64,000 nt of DNA. Origin: Nematostella vectensis. Lineage: Eukaryota; Cnidaria; Anthozoa; Actiniaria; Edwardsiidae. The notes beneath the pieces were generated by a model. That model was not told the DNA's origin, did no database searches, and worked only from the letters and a program-made list of their open reading frames with translations. The stretch covers positions 7,377,070-7,441,069 of the forward strand of contig NC_064038.1 in the NCBI RefSeq assembly GCF_932526225.1, written 5' to 3'. This document shows positions 43,881 to 57,600 of the stretch, piece by piece; position 1 is the first letter of the stretch; each line of letters starts with the position of its first letter. The position numbers and the translations under genes were made by a program.

Positions 43881-44424
43881 GCTGGCTAAACTTCAGACAC
43901 TTGATAGGTGGAATACCCGTCCACTTTTTTGCATTTTCTTGTATTTACTGGCTTTTTCTGTATAGTTGTGAAGTCCGATTGTGGCCCGGGGGGACTCTCC
44001 AGAAAAGTAGACGGGGGTGATCGTCTAATCTTTTAGGGAAAAAGAATTTCGACCAAATGCCATCCCTTAGGGAGTTTTGAAGGATTTTCCGAATTCACTA
44101 TCTCTTGGGGTATAAAATTCGACCAACTGCTATTCCAAAAGGGGTATTTAATGTATTTTTCTTTTAGATTCTGTTATCTCTTAGGGTATAGAATCCGACA
44201 AATTGCTATTCCTAAGGGGATGTTTAACTTTATTTCCGATTCTGCTATCTCTTACAGTTAAAAATTTCTTCGTCCACATCCAATTTGCAAAAAATTTGCA
44301 AAAAAAAATCTCTGAGGGGGAAGGATTTCACGCCCAAAGTGCCTTCCTAAAAGGTTGACGATTTTGCCGACGATCATCCCTGTCTGTTTTTATCGGAGTG
44401 CCTAACCCCCCAACCCCCACCCCC

Positions 44425-44905
44425 CTACCCGGGCATGCGAAAGGACTTAGGACAAGGGTTACAATTTTGGATTTAAAAATGCAGTTAATATATTGAGAAA
44501 ATTTATTTAGCGGGGGTTCATAGGCGTAGGCAGGGGGGTGGCCAAGAGGGCCCGCTAGCAGCCAAAAATACAGTAAATGTATGAGACATTCTCTAAACCA
44601 TCACAGGATGGAAAGGCCTTTTTTTAGCCCCCTCCTGTTAATCCCGCTGTGGTTTGACTTTTGAGTCAACGAGTAATTTGATATGAGACTGTGGGCCTGC
44701 GGAACTCTTACTAGCGGATGGAATCTATTGGTCAGGCGCACTAACTTGTCATGTGGGGAACTGAGGCAAGATGGCGGCCTTCAATCCAAAGTCGTTCCTT
44801 CGCAAACTACACAGGACATGTCCTCCGCAGAAGATAGTGTGCAAACGCTGTCGTTATGGATTATAAATCACAAGAGATCAGCCAACGACATCGTTAATTA
44901 AAGTT
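44425..44905 (+). pseudogene. Duplicated copy of the RPRD2 promoter and first exon
   Basis: It matches about 51,425-51,800, including GGTCAGGCGCACTAACTTGT, the ATG context (CAAGATGGCGGCC) and the first-exon codons. Relative to the real exon it has ACACAGGACATG where RPRD2 has ACAGAACATG, which shifts the frame. It also has ATTAATTAAAG where RPRD2 reads GTTAAAG. No downstream RPRD2 exons follow, so it cannot make the protein. A transcript could still start here. Confidence 0.75.
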
Positions 44906-46165
44906 TGGATAGATTAGGTTACACCTAATAAATGTACAAGACTCAGTTGAAACTCGATGTTTGCGCAGAACATGTTCTGTCCGAAATGAAGGTATTAAAA
45001 AAAAGCAACAAAAGACAGGGGAGTCCGACAGTAAAGTTAAATGCAGTAAAGTTTTTTTTTTACAAGGTGCGTCAAAAACAACAACAAAAAATAACAAAAG
45101 AACCAAATTATATTCACTGATGGGCTGGTCCAATTTTACAATTTCTATTTTACAGAAACTTCGTCAATATTTGAGTGCCAGTGTGACCGGGTGGTATTTT
45201 GGGTAATTTTAGATTTTGCTAAGATTTTAAGGAAGTGATTTTTGGATTGCGATTATAATTGTTTTACGTATTTTACGGATTGTTTCTCAAACGTGATTCT
45301 AATTCGATCCGTACACGTTTAGGAATTTACTTTCAACATGTTTCAAATTCCTTTAGATTAGTATCAATAGCTTGATAGTGATAATTGACTTAAGTTTAGC
45401 GTCCTTTTACCATTTCCCAGGAAGATTAGTTTCTAAATTTGACAGGTCAATGGACGCTGAGTAATTTGAACGGTAGTAAATGTTAGCGTCCCTAGAAAAA
45501 TGCGCGTCCAAAAGCGAGTATAAAAGCGGCTGTTTTTACAGTATCTGTTAGTTTTTTTTTAGTTTAGTACCGTTGAGCAAAGGAGACGCATTGCTTGCGC
45601 GGCGTGATGCGGGAGCGAGAAATGCAGTTGCTCAGGGAAGACAGTCAGCAGAGATAAGCTATAAGCTTAGAGCGCTGTCCGTACGGGCCTGTCATGCCAG
45701 TTGTGTTCAGTTTGATTTACCGGTTGTAAGTACTTTGTTTTTAAAACTAGCCTTTGGCTTAGGTCAACTTTTCTCCGGATTTGACTATGTTTGTTATCAC
45801 TTAAAATTTATTATTTAATTTGTTAATAAATACTTATAAGTCCATGCCTTGCATCATGTATTCGTTTTCACGTTGCCTTTCGCTCGATCGTTTTCGTTTC
45901 ATTCCATTTATTTTTGCCTACTTTTTGGCTGGTGTCAGAACCTGATAGTTTTGCTTTCAGTATTGCATTTGTTTCTACATTTTTCGTAACCGCACGGTAA
46001 ATGTCAAGTTCCGACGGTTTCACCAGTAAGTTCGTTAATCTTAAGTTTTTTTTTGGAGGTTCCCTCGGATTAGAGGTCCTTTTTTACATTTTTCAGACAA
46101 AGACGAACACTTCAAGGCTCCATATCGGATCCTGAATGGAATTGGTTTGTTTTTTCCCTTTACTG
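44906..46165. other. Intergenic stretch without a supported gene
   Basis: Only short frames without domains are present. A run near 45,530-45,640 is locally G/C-richer, but I could assign no exon or promoter. Confidence 0.35.
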
Positions 46166-46184
46166 ACATTTTGAATGCCTGTTT

Positions 46185-47320
46185 AGAAGGGGTAGCGATC
46201 CTTGAAATTTCCGAAGTCTCGCAAAATATTTGCAAAGTCTCGGAATCTCGGCGTTTTTTACGCAAGTCTCGAAGTCTCGTTTTTTTTTTCTTTGTTTTTT
46301 TTTTTTTTCCTTTAAATTTTAACTCGGAGCCTCGGTTTTTTTCTACCACGGTCTCGGAGTCTCGGACTTTTAAACGCAATCTAGTCTGTGTTAAGGTAAT
46401 TCCCTTGCATTGCGCACCCCTTCTGCGCATAGTGGCGCGCGCTGTTTGTTCGAATTTTCCGGTATTAAGTGCGCGCGCGCCACAGTTGTACAAGAAAACA
46501 CAGCAAAAGGCGCACGTTTTTTACGCTTTGACAGAAAAACGAAGTCGGTTACCCCCATTTTTTATTTGCTCAAATAGTTAAATATATACGGAAAAATGAT
46601 TTACTGAAAGAAGAAAAAAAGTTGGGTTGTAGGAGTTTTGTTATTTCTTTTAAAAGCCGTAAAAATACTTCAAAATGGCGCTTTTTACCGTACGAATATT
46701 GGCGAAAACAATGTCTTTTAGTGCGATCTCTTAAAATGTGATTTGTTTTGAGCATTAACTACTACGGGTTATTGTTTAGGAGATCGGATTTTGGCAGCTC
46801 GACAAACAGAACTTAATTTTCTAAAGACTATAGGCACTCTTTTTGAAAACTAAGAGTTGGTATTTTTCCTTGCGCGATCAGTAAAACGCGTCAACTCTAC
46901 GCCCCTCTGTTGTGAAAACGAGGTCGGTACCCCCATTTTATTATTACATTTTTTGAAAGCCCTTAACTTCAATATTGTTTATGCCAAGTTTAAAAAAATT
47001 CTGGGATGTAGAACTATTTCAAGGGAATTACCTTAAACGCGATCTGTTTTATGTTGTTACTATGCTACGGGTTTCCCCTTCTTTTTCGAGTCTTGAGCCT
47101 TTCCGCTTCTAAACAGAGCTACTGTAGCAAGATTGTATTGTAACTCTCCTTTTTTTTCCCGACTGATGTTTATGACATACCTCCAGCAAGTTATCCGAAA
47201 ACAAGCTCGGAAAAGCTCGGGCTCGGATTCGGAAACTTGACAAAGTCTCGGGCTCTCTGATTCTGAAACGCGGGTCTAGGCGCCTCGGCAAGTCTCGGAT
47301 TTACCTTTCGCTACCCTTTT
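46185..47320. mobile_element. Possible inverted-repeat element with TCTCGG-rich ends
   Basis: Left TTTAGAAGGGGTAGCGATCC and right (reverse complement) CTAAAAAGGGTAGCGAAAGG resemble each other. Both ends run into TCTCGGAGTCTCGG-type simple repeats. There is no transposase. The boundaries and target duplication are not clear. Confidence 0.4.
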
Positions 47321-47563
47321 TAGAATGAAGCGAGTTGAAAAGCTTGTCACGCTATCTCATTTTAACGGATCGTGTTACAACAGAGTCGGCCGCAATGTGT
47401 TCTACTTTATATCATTGGCGGTTGATGCGGACAAGCATCAAGCAGAAGAGCAAACATGGATTATAATTTTCATTGATTGTTATTCAAAGGTTGACAAGTG
47501 CTTGCAAGACTTGCCTCAAAAGATCGTAATAGATTTACATCTTTTAAAGTCGTCGATGTAAAC

Positions 47564-49258
47564 ATGGCTGCAAGACTTATAAGGCAAATGTTCTTTGGTG
47601 TAATATTATTAACTTTAGTGTATGTGATAATTTTATACCACAAACCCAATTGGACAATAACAAGAGTTTTCCCCCGACCCAGTGAAGCAAAAAGGACGGT
47701 CTCAAACAGGACAGAATTTGTTTTTTTACGCAGTACTGGCTCAAGCAGAGGTGAAGTGTTGAAGTCACGATGGCGGAGGTTCTACAACGATACTGGTTGC
47801 TTCGATAATGAAATGCGAGCTCAATTAACAGAGTTATTGAACTATTGGAACAAATTCACAAAAAACAACAATATCTCATACGCCATAATGTGGGGTTCAC
47901 TCCTAGGTTTATTACGAACGAACGATATAATGGCCTGGGACTATGACATAGATGTGATTGTTAGTTTAAAGGACTTGGTAAAGCTCAGGAAATTGGCCGA
48001 GGCGGAGGGTTCTTTCGACTATAACGATGGGAATATTCATTTGGCTGTCATGGCTGAACCAGAAAAGAGCTTCAACACGTCCGCGGAGAAACGTGCGCGG
48101 CTTTCTTGTCGTGGCGAGGTAATCATGGTAATTATTCATTGATAACAACCTCGTGTATTCAACTTTCAGTTTGCTTTATCATCACCTGCCCATCATCGGC
48201 TGTCATACTCCTGTCAAGAGACTAAGGAGACCCGTAGACTTTTTTTTAATTTAAAATCTATAACAAACATTTCTTTGTTGATTACCAATGAATACATCTT
48301 GAGCTTAAGCAGACCCGTAGGCAGGGGAGTGAGGACACTTCCATGACGCTTATTTTGTTGTTGTTTATATGAATTGTTTTCTAATCTAAAATCTATAACA
48401 AGCGTGTTCCATTATATTGACTACATATTTATATGGACTTTTAATGGGAGCCCAAAAACACACGTCCAGCCTAAAACCACTCGATGTGCCTGGTAAGTTG
48501 TTTTTCAGGACTGCACTGGATTTAATTTAATAATTATTTTCTTCATTTTACCTTAAAGGCCGGCTTGAAAAAAAAAACTTGATTTGTTCGCATTGCGACA
48601 ATGAGCAGAAAAACAGTAACTTCTCCGCTACATTATGAATTGGTTTGTCTTTTGGATGTTAAAAGGGGACCCAGTAGTAATAATTGGGGTACTCCATGTA
48701 GTGTTAATTTTCCCTGTTGCTGCCCCGGGCCTCTTTCTTTGTTGTGTTTCCAGTTTAGGGGCCTTCTTTAAGAAGTTACAGTAATATACACAGAAGAAGA
48801 GTAGTAAGTCCACTAGGGACCAGACTAAACAAGTGACCATTACCTCAAAAATAGTGCTAACTTACTAACAAGATGCTCATAGGAAGGGAGTGCGCGAGTT
48901 CTTACCTTTTCTGTCATTATAGGCGGTGGACAAGGTGATGGATCCGTGCTCGTTTGTCGATCCATTAGCGCGACTTTTGCTCAAATGGTTCTTCATCGAT
49001 ATTTACACCTATGTGGAAGTCGGTGATAAACTCTTCGCTCTTCCTGAGGGAAAGCGTTTTGTCATGAACAAGGCTGATATGTTCCCCCTTCAGCGCTGCC
49101 ACTACATGGGTTTGGAATGCCTGTGTCCGCGCAACCCGGAGAGACTGCTTGAGGACTGGTATGGACCTGGTTGTGTTGATGCTAATGAGTTTAAGTGCAG
49201 AGACGGAGTGTGGCAAAATCAGGAAGGCGAACGGCCGAAGAAAGACTGGAGGTTGTGA
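47564..49258 (+). CDS. LicD/fukutin-like type II membrane enzyme, two exons
   Basis: LicD-domain proteins are nucleotidyltransferase-fold enzymes that transfer phosphorylated groups. Animal relatives such as FKTN and FKRP act in the Golgi on glycans. Exons 47,564-48,118 and 48,923-49,258 join in phase 0 (296 residues). A membrane helix at about residues 9-26 directly after a basic start marks a type II signal anchor. Several N-glycosylation sequons follow (NWT, NRT, NDT, NIS, NTS). The catalytic signature is at residues 107-132: AIMWGSLLGLLR, then WDYDIDV with Asp126, Asp128 and Asp130. The second exon is Cys-rich with GLECLCP. The ATG at 47,564 has A at -3 and G at +4. AATAAA lies at 49,359-49,364. 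It is shorter than FKTN/FKRP; the substrate is unknown. Confidence 0.88.
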
Positions 49259-49550
49259 CGTAGATGGGACCCAGGGCACCGCGGGCTCACGCCTTCCCGA
49301 TGTTCTCTTGCAACAACAATTATACATTTTGTCTGTTACTTACACGATCCCTACCGAAAATAAATAGATTATTGTTAGAGCACTTCGTAGCTAGGGGTGG
49401 TTGCTAAAAAATGGGCTTTTTATTAAAAATATTCCCTTTCCAGGGATGGGGAGCGTGGGTTTCAAGGGGTTTTACTTCAAGGAGTCGTTAACATACCACT
49501 TCAAACCCGTTTTGGCAATTTTGTCCTCTGCTCGATGTTTATTTCGCAAT

Positions 49551-49723
49551 AGGCCATTCCAGCTATAAGCATGCGCGCGCACTCACCATGGAAACTTACC
49601 TAAACTACCTGCATGCAGCGCGCGCTTCGTTTGGTGCAAGCTTAAAAATGCGCGCGCTGCATTCTGGTAGTTGTGGTAAGTTTCTATGGTAATGCGTGCC
49701 CAAAATTATAGCTGGAATGGCCT
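49551..49723. mobile_element. Fold-back MITE, 173 bp
   Basis: Nearly its whole length is inverted-repeat: AGGCCATTCCAGCTATAA...GCGCGCGC on the left, with the complementary TTATAGCTGGAATGGCCT on the right. It lies just downstream of the LicD-like gene. Confidence 0.75.
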
Positions 49724-49842
49724 TTTGACGGGCTTTTTTTTAATTCTCTCTGGGATATAGATGTGTCATTGTCTCTTATTGCTTGCTCGATAATTATAGG
49801 GATTCGTTACTGATCAGTGTTATTAGAGAGCTTAAGCAAGTC

Positions 49843-49892
49843 AACACGAACGGCATCAAAAACGGCATCAAAAACGGCATCAAAAACGGCCG
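49843..49892. repeat. 12-bp tandem repeat (ACGGCATCAAAA), about four copies
   Basis: Short direct repeats in a G/C-richer intergenic patch, with no coding evidence. Confidence 0.7.
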
Positions 49893-50292
49893 TGACAGGA
49901 AATCTAGAACGGCATTTTCCCTATTTTTACGTTCTACGCGCGCGGTCACGGACGTCAACGCCGTTTTTCCAACAATTCGTCAGAGCGCGCGCCGTTTTTG
50001 ATGGTCACCCATCACAAAATGTCACGGCGGATTAACGTTCTTGTAATACTCGCTACTAGAGAAAAAACAGGAAATAACAGAAGAATGCGATTTTCCTCTC
50101 GCCGCAACACCCCCCACTCTCACTTGTTTCCCTTCAGTCTTTGTGGTCGTGAAGTTCCATCACATCTTTATCTTGGTGGACGGGTACTTTGGAGTTGGGC
50201 AGCACGTTTTTGTGGAGGGTTATTCTAAATTACCAATACGTCTTTGTGGAGGGTTATTCTGAAGTTGATGGCTAAACATCAGGGGTCAGTGA

Positions 50293-50459
50293 GGTAGCAG
50301 GCCTAGATATATTAGGGGGGGAGGCACCATACAGAAAAATTAAGAAAATATTGGAGGGCACAGCCACGCCCTTACTGGTCATTTCCTTTCTTATAGTGTT
50401 TGAAAATATTGGGGGTGGGAGCACACGCCCCCAGTGCCCCACCCTCTGCTACGGCCCTG
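50293..50459. mobile_element. CAGGGCCGTAGC-family MITE
   Basis: Ends GTAGCAGGCC and CTGCTACGGCCCTGG with the shared interior AGCCACGCCCTTACTGGTCATTTCC. It is the reverse-orientation relative of 374-540. Confidence 0.65.
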
Positions 50460-51235
50460 GGGGTTCCTGAAAGGCCGATTAAACCCTAGTTCAGCCCCTA
50501 ATCCCAGGTTAATAGTCGCTAATCGTAGGTTAGCTAACCTATGGGTAACTCAACGTTCCCGAAGGCAAGTAATCCCCCGATTTACTAACCCTGGATTAAG
50601 CGAGTGAAAAACTGATTGACAAGTAAAATTCCTTGAAATTCACACAGGAAATCCAGTAGATTAATAGAGAGCAACTAAAATTTACCTTTGGTGTTTTATT
50701 TTCGCAGAGAAGTCCCAAAACACCTCTATATAGCCTATAGTAGTAGAAGTATATTACCTCCATTTCAATGTCAAAATATCAATTGCATGATTTGACTTGG
50801 TGGTGACAAGCGAGACAGATTCATTTCGAGTATAAATTTGATGTAACTTTCTGTCTGTCCCAGCACAATTTTCGAGTCAGCATCAAAACGAATGTCGCAT
50901 AACAAAGCGAAATGTTAGGATATTTTATCGCTAATTTTTGTGCAGCGTCTTTTTTGTCGGCAACTTCATTTTATAAAACTTTAGTTCTAATACAAAGTTT
51001 GGGGGGCCTGTCCTCGCGAGCAGGGTTAGATTTTACTTAACTAACTTAGAGTTAGCGCTAGCCAGTGTTTCGGGAACAGAACTAATCCGGGGGGGGGGGG
51101 GGGGGGGTAAAAAAACAGCTTTTCAGGAACCGGCCCCAGGTTCATTTCCCCCCATTAGTGTCCACCTTCACACGGAAAAAGTTAAAAATGCCAAACAAAT
51201 GACGTTTTTGTAACCTCTCCCTCACTACTTCAAGG
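50460..51235. other. Intergenic stretch, no gene seen
   Basis: Repeats of TAACCTA-type sequence and a G-run (about 51,090-51,107). There is no supported frame. Confidence 0.35.
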
Positions 51236-51412
51236 GCGGATCCAGGAGCTCCAAAAAGGGGGGGGGGGGGGGCGAAGCAAGAGTTTGAAGAAAGGGGGGC
51301 CGGATTCAATGTTCGTCCTTGTATTTCCTTATATTTTTTGTTATTCTAAAGACAAATATCTGAAAATAGGGGGACCATGGTCCGCTCGGCCCATGCCCCT
51401 AAATCCGTCCTT
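51236..51412. mobile_element. GGGCGGATCCAGGAG-family dispersed repeat
   Basis: A fuller copy of the element at 31,004, with the opposite end CCTAAATCCGTCCTTG. A reverse-orientation copy lies in GALT intron 1 (62,073-62,256). Confidence 0.6.
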
Positions 51413-51668
51413 GTACATCCCCGCGAAAGGACTTAGGACGTGGGTTAGAATTTGGGGTATAAAAATGCAGGTAATACATTTGAAAAATCCAAGGGAAATA
51501 AACTTTAAAAGTTTTTTTTATATATATTCAGAGATGGGTTGACTTTTGAGTCAATCAGTCAATGAGTAGTTTAATTTGATATGCGCCTGCAGGCCTGCGG
51601 AAAGTTTACCAGCGGACGGAGCCTATTGGTCAGGCGCACTAACTTGTCATGTGCGGAGCTGAGGCAAG

Positions 51669-54600
51669 ATGGCGGCCTTCAATCCAAAGTCGTTCCTTCG
51701 CAAACTACAGAACATGTCCTCCGCACAAGATAGCGTGCAAACTCTGTCGTTATGGATTATTCATCACAAGAGATCAGCCAACGACATCGTTAAAGTTTGG
51801 ATAGATCAGCTCAAGAAATGTACGCGTCTTCTCGCATTTGGAGAAACAATTTTAAGAGCATGTGTTTTCGCGGTCTCAGGCTTATAACTGTTATTGTTGA
51901 TCGTTTGCAGGTAACACTGATCGCAGACTGATACTATTCTATCTAGCAAATGACGTCCTGCAAAATAGCCGGAAAAAGGGCAAAGAGTTTTCCTCCGCCT
52001 TTGCAAGGGTTTTACGAGAAGCTGTTCCCCTTCTGAGGTAAAGACGTCAAATGAAGAATCGTTTACTATCTTTCACATCGAGATTTTCCCGAATATTTCT
52101 CATAATTTCTACTTAATTTCGCAGCGATAAATCCATAAAAGATGCAGTCAAAAGAGTTCTACAAATCTGGCAGGATCGGAAAGTCTTTGAAGTGGAATTT
52201 ATTGACGATCTGCGTGGAAAGTTGGACAAATCTAACAGCTCTAATCGTGAGTAGTAATGCGAAAAGCTGTCAACAATGTTTTTAAAGCATGCATATTTTG
52301 TTTAATTTCAACGTGTGTCTGTTGTTGTTATCCTAGATTCGCAACCCAGCAAGAGCGTAAGAAAAAAGGAAAAAGAGAAAGAAAAACCCAATCTTAAGGA
52401 CGTCGAGAAGCCAGCTTCCAAACCCAGCAAACCTGAGAAGAGACTACCTCCCGCCGATTTCAAGGTAATGACTCGTTAGCATAACTATATGTATTCTATG
52501 TTAGAAGTCATTCCAAAACATTCTTTTCGTTTACATGTTTAACCATTGAAACATTTCTTGGAACATTTTCTTTGAATATTTTATTATATTTATTCATAGA
52601 CGACATCAAGAAATGCAAATACTGTCAAAACTCCATTAATCTCCCTATTTCATTTTTGATAAAAATTTTTATTGAGGCTAACACCAAATATCAAATGATA
52701 GAATACAAGTGGTCCTCATATAATTAGCAATTAAAAGTAAAGTAAGGTATACATGTATAATATTCTATAAACTTGTGGCTATTCTATACATGCTGTAAAT
52801 TCCTGTAAAAGTACGGCCCACTTAGAAACAGCACAATACTTTGCTATAAATATTTTTCTAAAGGCTTTAAAATCAATGTCTTATTTCTTGTTTGCTTGGG
52901 CCATACAGAAATTTATTAAGCCTCAAATGTCAGTCAAGATTAACCAGTATTTCATTAACCAGTATTTTTTTTCATGTCAGCCATCTAAGTTGATTGATGC
53001 TCTTGATGCCATGCGGAAGTTTGAGTCAGAAGTCACTCTGCAGGAATCCCAATTGAATTCACTGAGAATTGATGCATCTGACATGGAGGCTATCAAACAA
53101 CTAAAAGGTGATTTGCAAGCTACCCCCTTGTATATATCTTATTGAGTCATATTACTATACATCAATCTAAATAGGATGCTTTGAGAAAAGTTGATCAACC
53201 ACTTTTTTGTTGTTTTAATTTTAGAATACAACCATCTATTTACTTCGAAATAACCATCCACAGATAAAGTCTTACACTTATTGACAATATTTGACTGTCT
53301 CTCAGCTACCTATTTGAATTAGCTGATGGTAAAGTATGTGTTATTCAGTGTTTGTTTGGGCATAAAATTACAGAATGAGAGTGGCTACAGGAGTTTGTTT
53401 CTTGATTTAAATGAATTTATACATTTGGATGAGCTGTAGAGGAGCAATTTGTGTAGTTATAGACTGTAAAGTTTGATCAAAATACCTTTGATTTATCAGA
53501 AAATATATTTTTATTTCCCTTCAAAATATGTTATATATGGCTTTATTCTATTATTACGACCTTGTTTATTCATTATAAAGAAAATAACAAATATTCTTTA
53601 ATTTTGTTTTCGATTTTTGAAAAACAATTCCTTGGTTGAGCTATAAAATAGCTAAAAAAGCTATTTGAAGAGAAGCCTGTTGTTATTAATGAAAATTAAT
53701 ACTTCGTTAGTAGAGGCTTGAGTGAAAAGCAAAGTATGTAAAAAATCAAGCCAAGATTTACCAGTGGAAGGATGACAAGATAATGAAAAGATAAACTATG
53801 CGATGGTGATGGAAGATGCAAAGATCACAGTTTTTTCTGTTAGATTTATGCTTTGATTTACAGTCAGAAATTTGAAGTAGGCTTATCTTGGGTTTCATGC
53901 AATAATGCCACAAACAATATTTTAATCAAGCCCTTATATGTTTTTTTTTTAATTTATTGATTTTTTCTTACACTTTTCACATTGGTTGTCTCAGATCGAT
54001 CCACTGGAGCTCGATTCACAGAGGAATATGAGATGGCTTCTCAAAAACTTGAGAAATTCTGTAAGACAATTGAACAGGAGAAGGAGGAGAGGTCCCAGCT
54101 TATCTCTGTGGTCGAGGATGGTGGTCTGTTCTATGACGCTGCTTATGGAGAGGTTAAAGTCATTGTTCATGTGAGTGTCACTCTTTTAGAGTATGACTTG
54201 CTCTCCTAGTTTAGACTGAGTTATCATTGCTTTCCTTATTATGGCCCCTGTATTTGATCTGTGTCATTCTCATGTCATTTTCCCTACATTATGGGGAGTC
54301 AAATTTTTCCTACTTTTTCCCTAGATTGTGATGAAAGGCTGATTTTTAAAATGTTTCTATCGGACCATTGTGTTTCTTGGCTTAAGCCCAAAAAAATAAA
54401 TGGTTGCTGATGATAAGCTAATAATAGTTTTCCTGCATCCCTCTTCTTAAGTGCAGTTTCATAACATCTTTCACTATACTAGCAGAAAAACAATGCTATT
54501 TTCCACCTGGACAACATTTTAAACATCAGCCTCAATCTCAGCACTAACCATGTACCTGGGCGTGTGTCGGTGGGGAGGTAGGTTCAAAGACAAGATGACA

Positions 54601-57600
54601 ACATTGGCTGTGCCTAAGCAGGTTTTCAAACAATGGAATTGAGTGTTGTTTCACTCCCTTCCTATTTTATGTAGCACCTAAATATTAAGTTAACTTTGAA
54701 GAGGGATGTGGCTTGTCAGCAACTTTTTTTTTCCTTGCTATTTTAAACTTAATGTTTAAAATAGCAAGGAGGAAGGAATAGAAATATTATGAGACAGGAG
54801 GAATAGAAATATTATGAGACAGGAGACATTGCTGAGTGCAATATTAATCGCATATGGGGGATGAATTTTGTTTATGTTATTTGGATAAAAGTACAAAAGT
54901 ACATAAAGCCAATCTTACTCATTAATACACAAATTAGTATCAGACTGCTGTTCTCTATCTATTTTGTGTCTATAACAGCACCTTAAAATCGATCTTATTT
55001 TAAACTTTTTTTCACAGGCCTACAAAACATTTGGCAACAGACTCAACTCACTGAAGAAAAAACTTGATCACAAGGTTGATAAGCTCATCCAAGCTGAAAA
55101 CGAGAAAAAGAAGATGGGCCCTATAACCACTCCTCAGGCGTCTTTTCTGTCGTCTGGCCTACCTGAAATGTCAACAGACACACCCTCCACCACCCCTCCT
55201 CAAGACACAGGGGAAGCCAAGCAGGGCAAGCCTAGTGATCAGACAGTTGATAATACCGAAGTTGCTGATATGGATTTAGATGAAGACTCTGATAGTGAAA
55301 ATGGTAAAAGCAGTGAGAGTTCTTCAACTGGCCAGAAGACCACCCCCTCCGCACAAGATAGCCCTATCACAGCAATGACTACAGCCGCAACTGTAACAGC
55401 CTCTAAGTCTGCTGTGTCGATCAGTGAAACTTCAAGCTCTTCAGTTAAAAATACCACAAAGAGTGCTGCTACCACAACAGATATTGCAAGTACCTCAGCA
55501 GTGCCTATCGTGATTCCAGCACAAGTCCAAGGTCAAGCACCAATGATCCTGCAGCGCCCAACCATGTCATTCATTCCTAATCAGTCTGGAATGCCAATGA
55601 TGACAATGGGTTTGCCAGGCCAAGGGGCATACCTCCCATTAGGTCAGTTTGGCCAGCCCATGGTCCCTTATGGTATGGTTCCGGGAATGACAAGCATGCC
55701 GCTCATTCCTACACAATTACAGCCTATGCAACCAGGAATTATGCCGACAGTAATGCCCCACCAGTTGCCTTCCCAGGCTAACTCTGTTGGCTTGTCAAGT
55801 ACGAATCAGGATGCTACAAGTTCCAGCAAAGGAAATCCAAGCCAAGCAGCTACTTCAGGAAGCTTGAGCACAATGTCGACAGTCACATCACCTGGAACAG
55901 CGCCTCTTGCGCAGCAAGTAGCAACTACTGCATCAGCTTCAACCACCACAACAAAATCATTATCTGCCCCACGCATGTCTACTACTAAGCTTCCAAGTGT
56001 GGAATGTGCGTCACCAAGCTCCGAGCTGTCTGCACCTTCGCCTACAGGGTCCCCTGAGCTTGCCCTGGGTGGGGATGAGACACCTGAGACTGCTTCTCCT
56101 AGAGAAGCGCTTGACATGAAAATCATAGAGTTTCCTTCAGCTACTAGTTACATGCAGAAAGCAGGAGAAAGCGACCCACAATCACCCTCTGGTGGAACAG
56201 GTAGTGCCCCACAGTCATCAGATATGTCCAAAACAGTCAGTGCGTCAGACATCCTAGCAAAGCTGCTAAACAGGGGCAAAAGTGACCAGGGGGATGCTTC
56301 TGGTACCTCAACACCGATAGAAGAACCGCACCCTCCACAAGAAAATACAGGAAGGCCTTTAAAGAATCTGATAGACTCGTTATTTCCTAAACTTGCTACA
56401 TCTCTTAATATGATCAAGACTAAAGAAAACGAGGCATCGACTTCAACATCTGAAGAGGGGTCTCCTGAGGCCAAGATAGAGTTGAACCCTGAGGATGACG
56501 ATGATTCAGAGGCTGATAGACCTAAAGAGGATCACTTAAATCCACACTTCCATTCGCCAGGTTTTCGACACATGGGCCTTGAAGGCGTCAGACCACAGTG
56601 GCACAATGGAAGTCACTCTGCCAGGTTAGGGGACCCACGCCCAGAGTGGCAAGGAAGAGAACCTCCATCCCCTGGGTTAGCAGGTCCAAGGCATCAATTT
56701 CCTGGCCCTCAAGGATTCAACACACCTCCTAAGGGCATCTTGAAGCCATTGCGACACCCGGGGCTACCTGGAATGCCACAAAGTGTACCCTACCAAGAGA
56801 GGGAACTGATGTCTCCAATAGAGTTTCCACCTAATTCAAGAGAGGGTCACTCGCCTAGGGGTCTTCCACCAGAAGAGTTTCACAGCGAGCAGCGACGACC
56901 ATCATTTGGATCAGATCATTCAGGACCATCTACTGGAAGACAACCTAGTGATGGGCAAATAAGCCCTTACATGAATAGAGGGCCATCATTTGCCAATCGT
57001 CCCCCAGGACCTGAAGGATACAGAAGACCTTCTCACGAGGGAGCATCCAGAGAGGAGAGACCCCCTGGAATTCCGTACCCTGATAACCCTAGACTAGGAG
57101 AGAGACCGCCCATTGATGTGAGAAGGCAAGAGCCAGGGAGGGAATATTATGATCAAAAACCTGGTCCCCCTGGTCGACCACCTTTTGAGCCCGATAGACT
57201 CCAACATGAGGCTAGAATACCACCTCATGACCAAGGTAGACCCCCATATGAGCCAGGAAGGCCTCCGCATGAGCCAGGAAGACCTCCACACGAGCCAGGA
57301 AGACCTCCGCATGAGCCAGGAAGACCTCCACACGAGCCAGGAAGACCTCCACACGAACCAGGAAGACCTCCACATGAGCCAGGAAGACCTCCACATGAGC
57401 CAGGAAGACCTCCATATGAACCAGGAAGACCTCCACATGAGCCAGGAAGACCTCCACATGAGCTAGGAAGACCTCCACACGAACCAGGCAGACCTCGACA
57501 TGAACCAGGAAGACCTCCACATGAGCCAGGAAGACCTCCACATGAGCCAGGAAGACTTCCACATGAACCAGGAAGACCTCCATATGAACAACGAAGACCT

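Noticed and set aside
46041-46581. Overlapping ORFs of 144-150 codons on both strands
   Set aside because: They run through TCTCGG and poly-T simple repeats of a probable transposon; no conserved domain.
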